DNA of 64,000 nt from Corylus avellana (Eukaryota; Streptophyta; Magnoliopsida; Fagales; Betulaceae), in assembly GCF_901000735.1 (NCBI RefSeq), contig NC_081544.1, forward strand, positions 14,226,115 through 14,290,114. The letters run 5' to 3'. Shown one piece after another: positions 1 through 11,100 of this stretch. The translations under genes and the position numbers were made by a program. A model generated the notes under the pieces. It did no database searches. It was not told the DNA's origin and saw nothing but the letters and a program-made list of their open reading frames with translations. The number at the start of each line of letters is the position of its first letter. Position 1 is the first letter of the stretch.

Positions 1-988
1 AATGATAATCACAATTGATTCAATTGAATTAAACAATATATTACTTATAACTACAAATCTACAATTTAATTAAAGCATTATTAGATACTTTAGGAATTTA
101 GGATTTAGGAGTTTGAACATTACCATTTACCATTAGATATTAAGTTCAATTCAAAGAAAAAAGATTATAAGTAAATATGATAAGAATTTAAATAATTAAT
201 CATATGAATCATATCATATAATTTAATGAGACTATATGATTATATAATATCAAATTAAGTAATTGACATTAGATTCAACAATGTGTTACTTATAATCACA
301 ATTGAAGTATTAATGTATTTTTTGAACATTTTTTTAGAAAAAGAAATTTAACCATTTAAAAAAAAATAAAAATAAAAAAATAACCATTTTTTGAACAATT
401 TTGAATTTTTTGAATCATTTGTAACAATTTTAAAAAAATTGTTACAAATTAACCATTGATGAAGTTTTAATGTTTTATTTTTATCATTTAATGTTTTATT
501 TGAACTTATTTTATATGCTTTGTGTTGAACTTTTTTTATATATTTTTTTATATGTTGTGACAGTTGCCTGAATTCTGAACTTTTTTTGTATGTTGTGTTG
601 AATTTTATTTTATTTTTTTTAAAAAAAAAGTTAACCGGTTATGATTTAATATTTAAAGAAATTTTTTTAAAGTACAAGTAAATGTAAATTTTGGGTCAAA
701 TATTGTTGATTTTTCAATATGGGCTCTTTTTATAGCAATTGGGCCCAAGAAGATATTAAAAATACAAGAAAAAAAATGAGGGTAAAAAAAAGCACAAAAA
801 GCCCTAAAGAAAGCAAAAAAAAAAAGCCTAATTTAAAAAAAGCGGTTAGCGGGCAGTTATCTATTTCGCTAACCGCTAACCGCCTACCGGTTAGCGGTTG
901 CGGTTAGTGAAATCTACTAACCGCTAAGGCGGTTACGGTTAGCGGTTATTGCCACTCACCGCTAACCGTAACCGCCTTTGCACCCCTA
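1..988. mobile_element. One end of a hAT-like non-autonomous element (other end outside window)
   Basis: The right boundary reads, on the minus strand, TAGGGGTGCAAAGGCGGTTA, the same TAGGGGTG start as the hAT element at 39171. Next to it (about 840-975) are inverted and direct copies of GCGGTTAGCGG, the dense subterminal repeats expected of hAT ends. The rest (1-800) is AT-rich and has no coding sequence that I can support. No partner end or copy of the 8 bases after position 988 (CCACCGCT) occurs to the left, so the element probably starts before this window. Confidence 0.5.
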
Positions 989-1271
989 CCACCGCTGGAC
1001 CCCACCGGACCATGTTTAAGCCACCACTAGAACACCTCTGGACCACCTTTGGGCCACCACCAAACTACTGCTGGACCACTACTAGACCACACTAATTAAG
1101 TCACCTTCGGACCACCACTAGGCCACCTCCTAAACATCGTCGGGCCTCTCCTAGACCATAATCGAGCCACCACTGAACCATTGCTGGCAACCGTAGCACT
1201 ACTATCATAACTCAATTTTTAGGTTAATTATTTTATATTAATATTTTGTATGTTGTGAATAAAAATTGTGA
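989..1271. repeat. Degenerate GGACCACC-type repeat and AT-rich spacer
   Basis: Positions 989-1205 hold many imperfect copies of a short unit around GGACCACCACTAGACCACC, unlike the AT-rich surroundings. No open frame with recognisable content was seen. The remainder is AT-rich flank just outside the poly(A) end of the LINE. Confidence 0.35.
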
Positions 1272-1683
1272 TTTTTTTTTTTTTTGAAGTGAAATTTCAC
1301 TCATAATAAAATCAAAGATTACAACTACCAGCAATAACAACATCATGAAGAAATTCAGGATACTCGTCCAGCCAAATTTTCTTCGTAGATGTATGGATCG
1401 CCGCCTTTGTCAACGTATACACCGCCATATTTGCTTATCTTTTAGCATGCTCCACACTCCAAGTCTGGAAATTGTGCAAAACAATTTTAGCATCCTCGAT
1501 CAATATACCATATCTCTGCATCAATTGATCTTCACTTCGAAAAGCGTGGACTATCTCTAGAGAGCATCACCGTCCAGGCTAATCTATCTTATACCCGGAT
1601 CTCTGCCAAATAGCTTCGCCTTTCAAGCCACATAAGCCTCCACCATTGTAGGGTTAGTAATATACCGAACAGACATACACATT
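1272..1683 (-). pseudogene. LINE remnant: C-terminal half of RNase H domain plus poly(A) tail
   Basis: On the minus strand this segment continues the RNase H (RVT_3) domain interrupted at 7571. It carries MVEAYVA (glutamate codon at 1638-1640) and DGDAL (aspartate codon at 1566-1568), the second and third acidic positions expected of an RNase H active site. Frame breaks and stops follow. The segment ends in an A-run on the minus strand (T-run 1272-1285), the usual 3' end of a LINE. It is a decayed retrotransposon, not a host gene. Confidence 0.75.
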
Positions 1684-1909
1684 GATGCCTGTAGTGAATT
1701 CAAGAATTTATTTTAATAAGGGCGGAAATAAAATAATAAAATATAATGATAAAATAATTTGTTTTGTTCTCTTTATATATTATATTTTTATTATAATATG
1801 GTAAATACAATTCAAAATATAAATTATAACACAATATGTTTATCACAAAAAGCATATCTATAAGACTTCATAAATATATGCCAAATTGATATATCAGTTA
1901 ACATGTAGG

Positions 1910-2190
1910 CTACAAAAATAAAGAAAAAGACAAAATACAAAGTGTCAATAATTGCATTATACGTGGTCTTAGAGAAACAAAATCATCAAGTATCAAATCT
2001 GAATTGAAGCTTTCGAAAATTTCCCTTTCAATGTAAATAACTAAATTATCTGTAAGAAACTCATCCTCCATTTTGTTACGAAGTTTTGCTTTAACAATTT
2101 TCATAGATGAGAATGCTTGTTCAGTAGTTGCTGTAGACACTAGAAGAGTCAAAACATGACGAATCAATCTATCAATAAGATAGTACGTAT
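1910..2190 (-). pseudogene. hAT transposase, C-terminal dimerisation domain
   Basis: The minus-strand translation has the hAT C-terminal dimerisation signature: LTLLVSTATTEQAFSSMK followed by LRNKMEDEFLTDNLVIYIE. This matches plant proteins of the 'zinc finger MYM-type 1-like' or 'TTF-type zinc finger with HAT dimerisation domain' kind. It is cut off from the rest of its gene by the solo LTR at 2196-4922, which inserted just upstream of this domain. The domain mediates transposase dimer formation in the nucleus. Recognition of the family is firm; the copy is clearly inactive. Confidence 0.85.
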
Positions 2191-2195
2191 ATGAT

Positions 2196-4922
2196 TGTAA
2201 CGCCCCGATATTTGAACTAGCAAATATCGAAGTCGTGACGCTGCAACTTTAGAAAATACAATCTTACAGCGGAGTATGTATATTTTTTTCTTTTTCTATG
2301 ACCTAGAAATAACTTACACAACACAGTTGAGCTGACTGAAATACCTCGAGGTGATATATTATTAAATAAAATAGAAACATGGTTTTCATTACAACATATG
2401 TATACACTAGGTGTACCAAATATATGCCACAGACGGCACCTAAATTAACATAGTAATATCTATTAAGTTTACACACATCACCATACATAATAAAAACGAT
2501 TAACATAAATGAGACTTGCTCCATAGAGTAAGCATAAATCCTGCAGCAGATGGTCTATCAACCATCAAAACTAGTAAAAGGACCATCGTCCTCACTTTCT
2601 ATCCCTGCATCAAGATCTATGTAAAGATGACGTTATCATATTTACATAGGCAAACAAGTGAGTAATCTATTTTCCTAGATATAAAGACTAAAAAGACTAG
2701 TTTGAACAAATAAGATTAAAGACTAAAATATATAATAATGAATGAGTTGTGAATGCAGCGTAATGACAGATTAGTTTGTGTTTTATGATAATCTTTCTTC
2801 AGACCTCTTCTCATGAGCTCTCAGCCCGCTTACGTCCGTTATGTCCCTCACACTTTAGAGGTTTACCTGTTTGGTGCTGGCAACTACACCGCCCCAGCTT
2901 AGTTATATATTAGGCCTGTTGGACGGTTATATACCCCCATCCACTGAGATACCGACAGTTCCTCGCGGCAATCCACCCAGCTTGTTCTTAAGGTGGCTAT
3001 CTTATCAGCCCATTTTATTAGACACATTATGTAGCAGTTGTATTGCAAAATTATATCAATAAGACAAAATAAGAATTCCTATAACAATAAAACAAAGCTA
3101 GTACTCAGTAAGTATATCCATACTTACTCTCCTTAGTGTAGTATTCTGCTCCACTTCTGCATATAATACATACATACAAACAATACTTAGTTCATTCTCC
3201 AATAATATCATTGTTTAAAGACCCTCATCTTTTTATATTTATTTATTATCCGTCACTTCATCTTTACTTACTCATTTTATTATATTAATCTAAGATAATT
3301 ACTTATAACAAGCTTTATGCCTGAATTCATTTTTGGTGACGAGGCTAATGGCCAGTCTCACTAAATACAAACAAGTATTATAAATAATATATATAAAACA
3401 TGACTCATATTTTGGAGATGAGACCAATGGTCCGTACCTACCAAAGTATGAATCAAAATTTAAATGACAATAAAAGAAATGACTAAATGTAAATACTGAA
3501 TTCATATTCTGGGGATGACCGCCAAAAATATGATTTAAAATTTAAATGACATAAAAGAAATAACTAAATGTAAATAATGCATATTTCGGGGATGAGATCA
3601 AATGGTCCTTACCGCCAGAAATATGAACAGAAATTTAAATGACATAAAAGAAATAACTGAATGTAAATAATGCATATTTCGGGGATGAGATCAAATGGTC
3701 CTTACCGCCAGAAATATGAACAGAAATTTAAATGACATAAAAGAAATGACTGAATGTAAATACTGTAAAGTAAATAATATATAGATAATATTATAAGTCC
3801 TTAATTGATTTTGTCCACTAACTCTTTATTATTAATTCACTTGTATCCATTACTTTATTTTACATTATACGCTTATTGGGTCTTTAAACAATTAAATGAG
3901 AACAAGTGATAAAAGCAATAAATCATGATATTTATACAAGAAACACTTACCCAAAAATCCTTAGAAGTAAAGCTCCACCAAATCTTCTCTAGCTAGCTAG
4001 TTTAGAAAAACATTTGAATACTACAAGAAAGATTTTAGGCTATATGGTTTTTGACTAGAACTAGAAATAAAATGAAAGGAGGAGCAAACAATTTTACTTG
4101 TTCTAAGATTGTAAAAACTTAAGTGAAAGTGAATTTAGCTAAAGCTATATTTATAAGAGAATGAATGGTTAGGATTTATTTTTACACATTTGATCTAAGG
4201 GTTGAGATGTATTTAACCAAAAGAATGAACCTAGTCCATATTTCATGCTCTATACCAATTAGAATTTTCGTCCAAAATGAGGGCAGTGTATTCCGATCCA
4301 TTTTTCAATGTCCAAATGTACTCCGATTGACATGAAATTTTGAGAGTAGATAGAGGACTCCGAGACAAACATTTTATATTTTTGGTTCGACTTCATCCGA
4401 GTTTGTTTGAGTCTATTTTTGGCCTATACAAAGTTTCCAATTCAACTTAGGCTTTAACTATTTTCATTCCCACTTGGCCACTTGCCTTATTAAATCATTA
4501 TAATCATGATATTTACTATAATCATCATTACTAGAAGACTTTAAGCTTTCAACAAAGGTGGCTAGCCTTGGTATCTTTCTTTAGCGGTTTTAATCTCATT
4601 TAGACAGTATGAAAATTAAGACACTGCTTTTTAGGCTAAAAAAACTGAAAAGCTTCAAATTAATTTATGACTTCCCTAAACAACAATATAAATAATTTAT
4701 TCACTAGATTGGGTTTGATTATGCCCATAAACATATTAGTGAAGCTAAATTCTTAGAATTGAAGTAATATACATAAGAGGTCAAAAATCAATGTAATATA
4801 CCTTTAACACTAAATAGTTATTTAATATCATTAATCCACATATCATTGTTCTAATTTATCGATTATATTTTTAATTTATTTAATATTATTTAAATAAGAG
4901 TTTTAAAATCGAGGTCGTTACA
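2196..4922 (-). mobile_element. Solo LTR, 2727 bp, Ty3/gypsy-type
   Basis: The element is bounded by TGTAACG and CGTTACA and flanked on both sides by ATGAT (2191-2195, 4923-4927), a 5-base target duplication. Read on the minus strand it starts TGTAACGACCTCGATTTTAA, like the LTR starts at 34383 and 39868, and ends GGGGCGTTACA. A minus-strand TATAAATA lies at about 4145-4154. No internal coding region or second LTR is present, so LTR-LTR recombination has removed the rest. It splits the hAT transposase gene. Confidence 0.85.
3478..3770. repeat. 93-bp tandem repeat inside the solo LTR
   Basis: The motif ATATTTCGGGGATGAGATCA recurs at 3581 and 3674, giving a 93-base period. The two central units are almost identical and diverged part-units lie on either side. 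The flanking text AATTTAAATGACATAAAAGA is repeated in step. Confidence 0.9.
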
Positions 4923-4927
4923 ATGAT

Positions 4928-7108
4928 TTTCCTGTCTCTGTCAATCCTCGACATAATTCCGCAATGGAAGACAATCTTTGTAATTTCGGATGATTAAGCA
5001 TATCAACTTCAAAATGCTTCAATTGAAATTTCAAAATAATTTTCTCCTACTCAGAAAAATCAAGAGAATAGTATTTCTCCGCAAGACTACATATATCATC
5101 AATATTAAATGATTTATAAGCATCATGTGGATCCAAAGCTTAACTAAGTGTCAAGAGTTTCATTGCCCTTTCACCAAATCTACTATCGAGGTCTTGCAAT
5201 TTAAAGTCTATAGTAGCATTGAATATATCAAAATGATGCTTCACTGTAATATGATCCCATTGACAATGACCTCGGCCTTCAACATAACGAGCACTCAAAT
5301 TTAGAATGTCAATTTCAAATTGCTTGGAGAAAGAGACTACTTTCTCAAGCAAATTATTCCAATCTTCATTTCTCAATTTTTGGAGAAGTTCTTTTGTATT
5401 AGAAACTAACTGTATAACATTCAAGATGTCTTGGGATTTTTGTTGCAAATGTTGACAAAGACAATTGGCAGTACACATGATTTCCCTCATCAAATGTAAA
5501 ATGAACATGAATTCGAATAATGTAATCATTTTATAAGCAGTATTAGCATTCCCATGTTGAGAGTAAGTTGATTATTCTTTTATAATATTTTCAAGCACTG
5601 AACAAGTAAGATTAAACATCCTTAGTAGGCTACAAATAGAATGAAAGTGAGAACCCCAACAAGAATCACCAGCTCGTTTCAAAGTACCAATTTGATTAGC
5701 TCATTTTCCAGTTTCAAGTTCATCAATAGCTATCAAATGTGTGATATCTGCTTCTTGAGCATCTTGCAGTTCACCATGATGTTTACATGAAGCACCAACT
5801 ACATTGATAATGAAATTCAAATTTGAGAAGAACTCATGAACATAAACTACCTCTCGAGATGTAGCAACTAATGCTAATTATAATTGATGTGCGAAACAAT
5901 GAACATGACATGCACAAGGATAATCATTAAGAAATAATGCCTGCAATCCTTTCCATTTACTATGCATATTGCTAGCACCATCATATCCTTGTCCATAACT
6001 ACTTTGAATATCAAGACGATTTTGAAAAAGAACATAATATATATTATCCTTTAAAGTTGTTGCCGATGTATCTTTAACATGGACAATATCAAATAGCGTT
6101 ATCGTATTCGTATGAAACCATCTTTGGTAACAAATTTCAAAACAATAGCCATTTGTTCTCCCTTAGACTCATCTTGTGCCTCGTCAACAATAATGCAAAA
6201 TTTTGAATTACCAATTTCTTAGACTCATCTTGTACCAATTTCTTTACAATTTCTTTTTGGACATGATGTGAAGTATATTTTGCATTTTGTGGAGCATTTT
6301 CTAAAACAACCTTAGCAACATCCTCGTTGTAAATGGATATAAGTTTTATCAATTCAAGAAAATTGCCACGATTTTTTGAATCAGGATCTTCATCATGACC
6401 TCTAAAAGCACATCCTTGAAATGTTAAATACCAAACAAAATCGATTAAAGTCTTCAATCGCAATCGATTCTTCAATTTTTCTTCTGAAGTTTGCTTATCT
6501 ATCACCTTATCAACATGTTGAGATTGGTTCATCAAACTGAAACAATACTTAACAGCATTATTATGAGGTGAACATGACACATTTCCTATATAGACCAAAA
6601 AAGCACAATGCATATCATCATTAACTTTCTTCCAATTACGAAATCCTTTAATAGAAAATGCATGAGCTCCAAACCGTTCGGTTGGCTTTTTAGTGAAAAG
6701 ATACCAGGATAAACAATAAGCAGCATCTTTTTTCAAAAGAATATTCTAATCAATTAAACATCTTATACCAAGATGATTAAAATCTTTGACGATTTTTTTC
6801 ATTTCCCAAAAATAGATATTCAGAACTATCAGAATGAATGAATCTATACGGACCGGCTTTCAAATAAGCACGTATAATTTCATTCTGTTGATTAATATGA
6901 TATTCCCATATTTGAGGACGTAACCCTGGATCATGTTGTAGAGTAAAAATATCAACAGACTCAACTACTTGAGATTCAATTCTTGGCATTTTAGAAGGGC
7001 GTTGCTCAATAGCTAAAGTTTGAGGATTAGATGTCGAGGAAGAAATTTTAGACTTTGAATCAACATCTTTTTCTTAAAAAATGCATCAATTATTTTTGAC
7101 TTGCTCAT
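4928..7108 (-). pseudogene. hAT transposase, TTF zinc-finger and DUF4371 region
   Basis: Reading from the ATG near 7108, the minus strand shows a short basic start, then DPGLRPQIWEYHINQQNEI and AYLKAGPYRFI (about 6930-6835), typical of the TTF-type N terminus. RFGAHAFSIKGFRNWKK (about 6680-6630) and the long DUF4371-like segment follow to about 6137, then FGERAMKLLTLS near 5140-5170. A one-base frame change near 7075 and several later frame changes or stops divide the protein into pieces. The acidic catalytic residues of hAT transposases cannot be confirmed across the breaks. The family is domesticated in some genomes, but the nested LTR and frame breaks argue for a dead transposon. Confidence 0.8.
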
Positions 7109-7570
7109 GATGCAATCTAAGATTTTTCGGAAACCTGAAAATTTTATTTATCTATTAGTTTTAATACTTCTCACACTAAACAATTCATGGCTTATAATAA
7201 AATTATAAGCATATTTCAATAGCTCTTAATTTAACAAATTAACAAAAAATCTATGAATAAAAAGAACAAACCATAACAAATAACATACCTGAGATTGGCA
7301 ATAATCTATTGAAACTCGTTGATGCTTGACAAAATCACAAAGTATATATATAAAAAACACCTAGAAAATGCCAATATTGTTTTAATCAGAATAAGAAAAA
7401 CAAAATTTTAATAACTCATAAAGCTTAGGTTGGGCTATATTTTGAAGGGGCTGAAGCATTAGGGGTAGAAAAATTGGACTTAAAAATCATTGAGAAATTT
7501 TTTTTAAAAAAAATTTACCAGGGGCTGGCGCCCTTGCCCACCCCCCTATATATTCATAGCTGGATGCCTG

Positions 7571-7703
7571 AACCTTCCCCATTGCATCCCTAACAATTAT
7601 GCCAGCACCCATCAATTTCCTGGATTTGTCAATTGCTACATCCCAATTTATTTTGTACACACCATTTGAAGGAGCCTTCCACCAAGGGATAACATTATCT
7701 TGT
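7571..7703 (-). pseudogene. LINE remnant: N-terminal half of RNase H domain
   Basis: The minus-strand translation gives WWKAPSNGVYKINWDVAI followed by MGAGIIVRDAMGKVQA, the start of the RNase H (RVT_3) domain of plant LINEs. The first catalytic aspartate is encoded at 7640-7642. The segment is open in one frame. It is bounded by the gypsy insertion on one side (CTTGT at 7699-7703) and by the hAT insertion on the other (GATGCCTG at 7563-7570). Confidence 0.85.
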
Positions 7704-8073
7704 TGTCACGTGAGCTGCAGAAGAGAGGAGAAGTTGGAGGAAAGGAAGCATGTTAGTTAATTCTGTTAGGAGGCATTGCTGCATGTGTATAATAAGGTGT
7801 TATAGTTAGTGGAAGAAAGCTGTTAGAGTTAGTTGTGCAGTTGTGTGGTTAGTTGTAAACAGATTGTAACCAAATTGCCTTAATTGTTAAGCCTATATAA
7901 GGCTGGTTAAGTGCAAGGAGGAGGTATCTTTTTGGAGAATTGTAAAAGCATTGTGAGGAGATTTGCCATCTCGAATTGGCCAAGTTCATTCAATAAGAAG
8001 AAGTAGTTCCTTTTCTCTCTTTCTCTTCCATTTTCTCTCTTATATTCAGTTTGGCAGTAACCTTTCTGTTACA
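7704..8073 (+). repeat. Gypsy 5' LTR, 370 bp
   Basis: It starts TGTCACGTGAGC and ends CTGTTACA, and is directly followed by a tRNA primer-binding site. A G-box core CACGTG lies at 7707-7712 and a TATATAA box at 7894-7900, so it probably drives plus-strand transcription of gag-pol. An identical copy lies at 12749-13118. Confidence 0.95.
7894..7900 (+). promoter_or_regulatory. TATA box in gypsy 5' LTR
   Basis: TATATAA lies in the context CCTATATAAGGCTGG, about 190 bases from the LTR start, which is a suitable place for the U3 promoter of a short plant LTR. It is repeated in the other two LTR copies. Confidence 0.6.
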
Positions 8074-8075
8074 AG

Positions 8076-8087
8076 TGGTATCAAAGC
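8076..8087 (+). other. Primer-binding site (initiator tRNA-Met type)
   Basis: TGGTATCAAAGC lies two bases after the 5' LTR. It differs at one base from TGGTATCAGAGC, the usual plant site complementary to the 3' end of initiator tRNA-Met, which primes minus-strand DNA synthesis. Confidence 0.9.
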
Positions 8088-8105
8088 CATTTGTTTTTTC
8101 TTTTC

Positions 8106-11100
8106 ATGAAAACTAGATCTATGGGGCAAGAATCTGATTTAGCGCAATTCAAGAAGGAGTTTAAAAAGTTACAGGATGATGTATCAGCTTATAAAACTAT
8201 TCAGGAGCAGTTGAATGAAAGGATTGATCGTAATGAGTGGAAGCATGATGAACATGCTAGAAAGCAGGAGGAGTATATGAGGCAGCAAAAGGAGCATATG
8301 AGGCAGCAGGAGGAGCATATGAGGCAGCAGGATGCACAATTTGCTCAACTGCTGAAATATTTCCAGGAGACAAAGAGGGCGCCAGAACCAAAAGATAAAA
8401 GTTCTTCTTTTGAGTCTATGGAGGCAAATTTTGGCTCAACCTCAAAAGGAAGGAATCATGCAGCAGGGGGTGAAGGGTTTCAAGCAGGAGATGGATTCCA
8501 TACTAAGTCCATTCGGTTGGAGTTTCCTAAATTTGATGGGGAGGATCCATTGAATTGGTGTTACAAGGCTGAGCAGTTTTTTGATCATTACTCTACACCA
8601 GATTGTCAGAGGTTAAAGATTTCTGCTTTTCATATGGAAGGTACAGCTTTAATTTGGTTTCAAGAATTGCATAAATCAAATTCTTTTGCTACTTGGGATG
8701 ATTTTGCTAGAGCATTACAGACTAGATTTGGTATGGGGTCTTATGATGATCCTATGGAAACTTTGTCAAAGTTGAAACAAGGAGGATCTTTGGAGGAATA
8801 TAAAAAACAGTTTGAGGTATTGGCTAATAGAGTAGCTGATTTACCTGAAGCACATAAACTGAGTTGCTTTATGGGGGGTTTAAAAGATGAAATTCGATTG
8901 GCTGTGAAGATGTTTAAACCTAAGGCATTAGTTGATGCTTATTCTTTAGCCAAAATACAAGAGGATTATGTGTTCAATTTCAGAAAAAGCAGTAAACCAC
9001 AGTGGAGTCCACTCACTTATAATAATGCTGTCAGAAGTTTTGGGGGAGAGAGTAAGAGTACTGGATTTTTGGGAGGAAAAACTAATCTCTTTGGTCAGCA
9101 AAAGAGTCTTGAGAATTCTGTTAATGGTAATAATCAGAACAAGGCTAATCCTCCTGTTTCTGGTAAGGCAGTGTTACCAGTGCAAAAAATCTCTAATGCT
9201 GAAATGCTGGAAAGAAGGAAAAAAGGGTTATGTTACAACTGTGATGCTAAGTGGAGCCATGGTCATGTGTGTGCTTCACCAAGATTGTTCTTGATTGAGG
9301 AGATTGAAGAGAAGGTGGACAAATTGAAAGAGGTTGATGAAGAACCAGATCCAGGTGATTTTTTTTTGGAAGAGTTTCCTGAAATCTCTTTACATGCAAT
9401 TATTGGAAATCCTACTCCTAAGACTATGAGGATTGTAGGTATGATAAATAATCACAAGATAATAGTCTTGATTGATTCTGGCAGTACACATAATTTCTTA
9501 GATCATGAAAAGGTTAAAGGGATGGGAATTCAACCTATGGTTCATGAATCTATCAAAGTGAAGGTAGCTAATGGTGATGAGATTGTAAGTCCTGGAAAAT
9601 GTAAAAACACAAAGGTTCGGTTGCAAGGTTATACTTTTGTGATTGATTTTTTTATCTTACCTTTGGCTGGTTGTGATATGGTGTTAGGGATTCAGTGGTT
9701 ACGAACTTTAGGGCCTATTTTATGGGATTTTCTTAGTCTCACTATGCAGTTTGTGTATAAGGAAAGGACTTGTTTACTGGAAGGGTTAGCTGCCACTATG
9801 AATGTTAGTTTAGAAGATGATGAATCTTTTCAACTGACTAGGGGTGAGAACAAGGGTGTCTTGTTGCAGATTCTTGGTCATGATTTGAACCAGCAGCAAG
9901 GGAATGAAGATGGGAGGAAACAGAACAGGGAAGTTAATCCTATGGCTCAGTTATTAGAAGAATTTGAAGATATTTTTGCAGATCCTAAGGAGTTGCCTCC
10001 TAAAAGGTCTCATGATCATGCAATCCATTTGAAGGAAGGTGCACAACCTGTTTCAGTGAGGCCATACCGATACCCTTTTTACCAAAAGGAGGAGATAGAG
10101 AAGATTGTAAAGGAATTGTTGCAGACTGGAGTTATTAGATGCAGCCAGAGTCCTTTTTCTTCTCCAGTGTTACTTGTAAGGAAGGCAGATGGTAGTTGGA
10201 GGATGTGTATGGATTATAGAGCCTTGAATCAGGTAACTATTAAAGATAAATTTCCTATACCAGTTGTGGATGAGCTATTAGATGAATTGTGGGGAGCTGT
10301 GTGGTTTTCTAAACTGGATTTGAAATCTGGTTATCATCAGATTAGGGTGGTGGAGGAAGATATCCATAAGACTGCATTTCGTACTCATGAGGGTCATTAT
10401 GAGTTTTTAGTGATGCCCTTTGGTCTTACTAATGCTCCCTCTACTTTTCAAAGTCTTATGAATCAAGTTTTCAAACCTTTTCTCAGGAAATTCATCTTAG
10501 TTTTTTTTGATGATATTCTGGTTTTCAGTAAAGATTTCGAAGCTCATGAACAACATTTAAGGATTACTTTGGGTTTACTTAGGCAGCATCAGTTATATGC
10601 TAAGATGTCCAAGTGCAAGTTTGCTTGTAATGAGGTGGAGTACCTTGGCCATGTGATTTTTGCTTCAGGAGTTAAGGCTGACCATGAGAAGATTCAAGCT
10701 ATGGTGGAGTGGCCTTTTCCAAAAAATCTTAAATCTTTGAGAGGATTTTTGGGACTTACTGGATACTACAGAAAGTTTATTAAAGGGTATGGATCTATTG
10801 CAGCCCCATTGACAGCTATGTTGAAGAAAAATGCTTTTTCTTGGGAGGAATCAGCTGTGGAAGCTTTTAATAGCCTTAAGGCTGCCATGACAGCAGCTCC
10901 AGTCCTAGCTCTTCCTAATTTTTCCCAGCCATTTGTGATTGAGTGTGATGCTAGTGGCTTGGGAATTGGGGCAGTTCTAATGCAATCTAATAGGCCAATA
11001 GCATTCTTAAGTAAAGCTTTAAAAGGGAAAGCTGTTCATATGTCCACTTATGAGAAGGAATTATTTGCTTTAGTGACAGCAATTCAAAAGTGGAGGCCTT

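Larger units (their letters stand above)
1692..7562 (-). mobile_element. hAT element with TTF/DUF4371-type transposase, inserted in the LINE
   Basis: Both outer flanks are the 8 bases GATGCCTG (1684-1691 and 7563-7570), the target-duplication length of hAT elements. Removing 1692-7570 rejoins the two halves of the LINE RNase H domain. The ends are only weakly inverted (TAGTGAATTC on the left, CAGCTATGAATATA reading in from the right), followed by GGGGGGTGGGCAAGGGCGCC on the right. Without the nested solo LTR the element is about 3.1 kb. Its single gene runs on the minus strand and is broken, so the copy should not move by itself. Confidence 0.8.

Noticed and set aside
1345..1560. 71-codon plus-strand frame
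   Set aside because: Antisense to the LINE RNase H remnant.
8091..8105. Upstream extension of gag-pol starting at TTG
   Set aside because: TTG is not a likely plant start; the first ATG in frame is at 8106.
10500..10520. FFDD instead of YxDD in the gypsy RT catalytic box
   Set aside because: This variant is common in plant Ty3/gypsy RTs, so it is not an anomaly.
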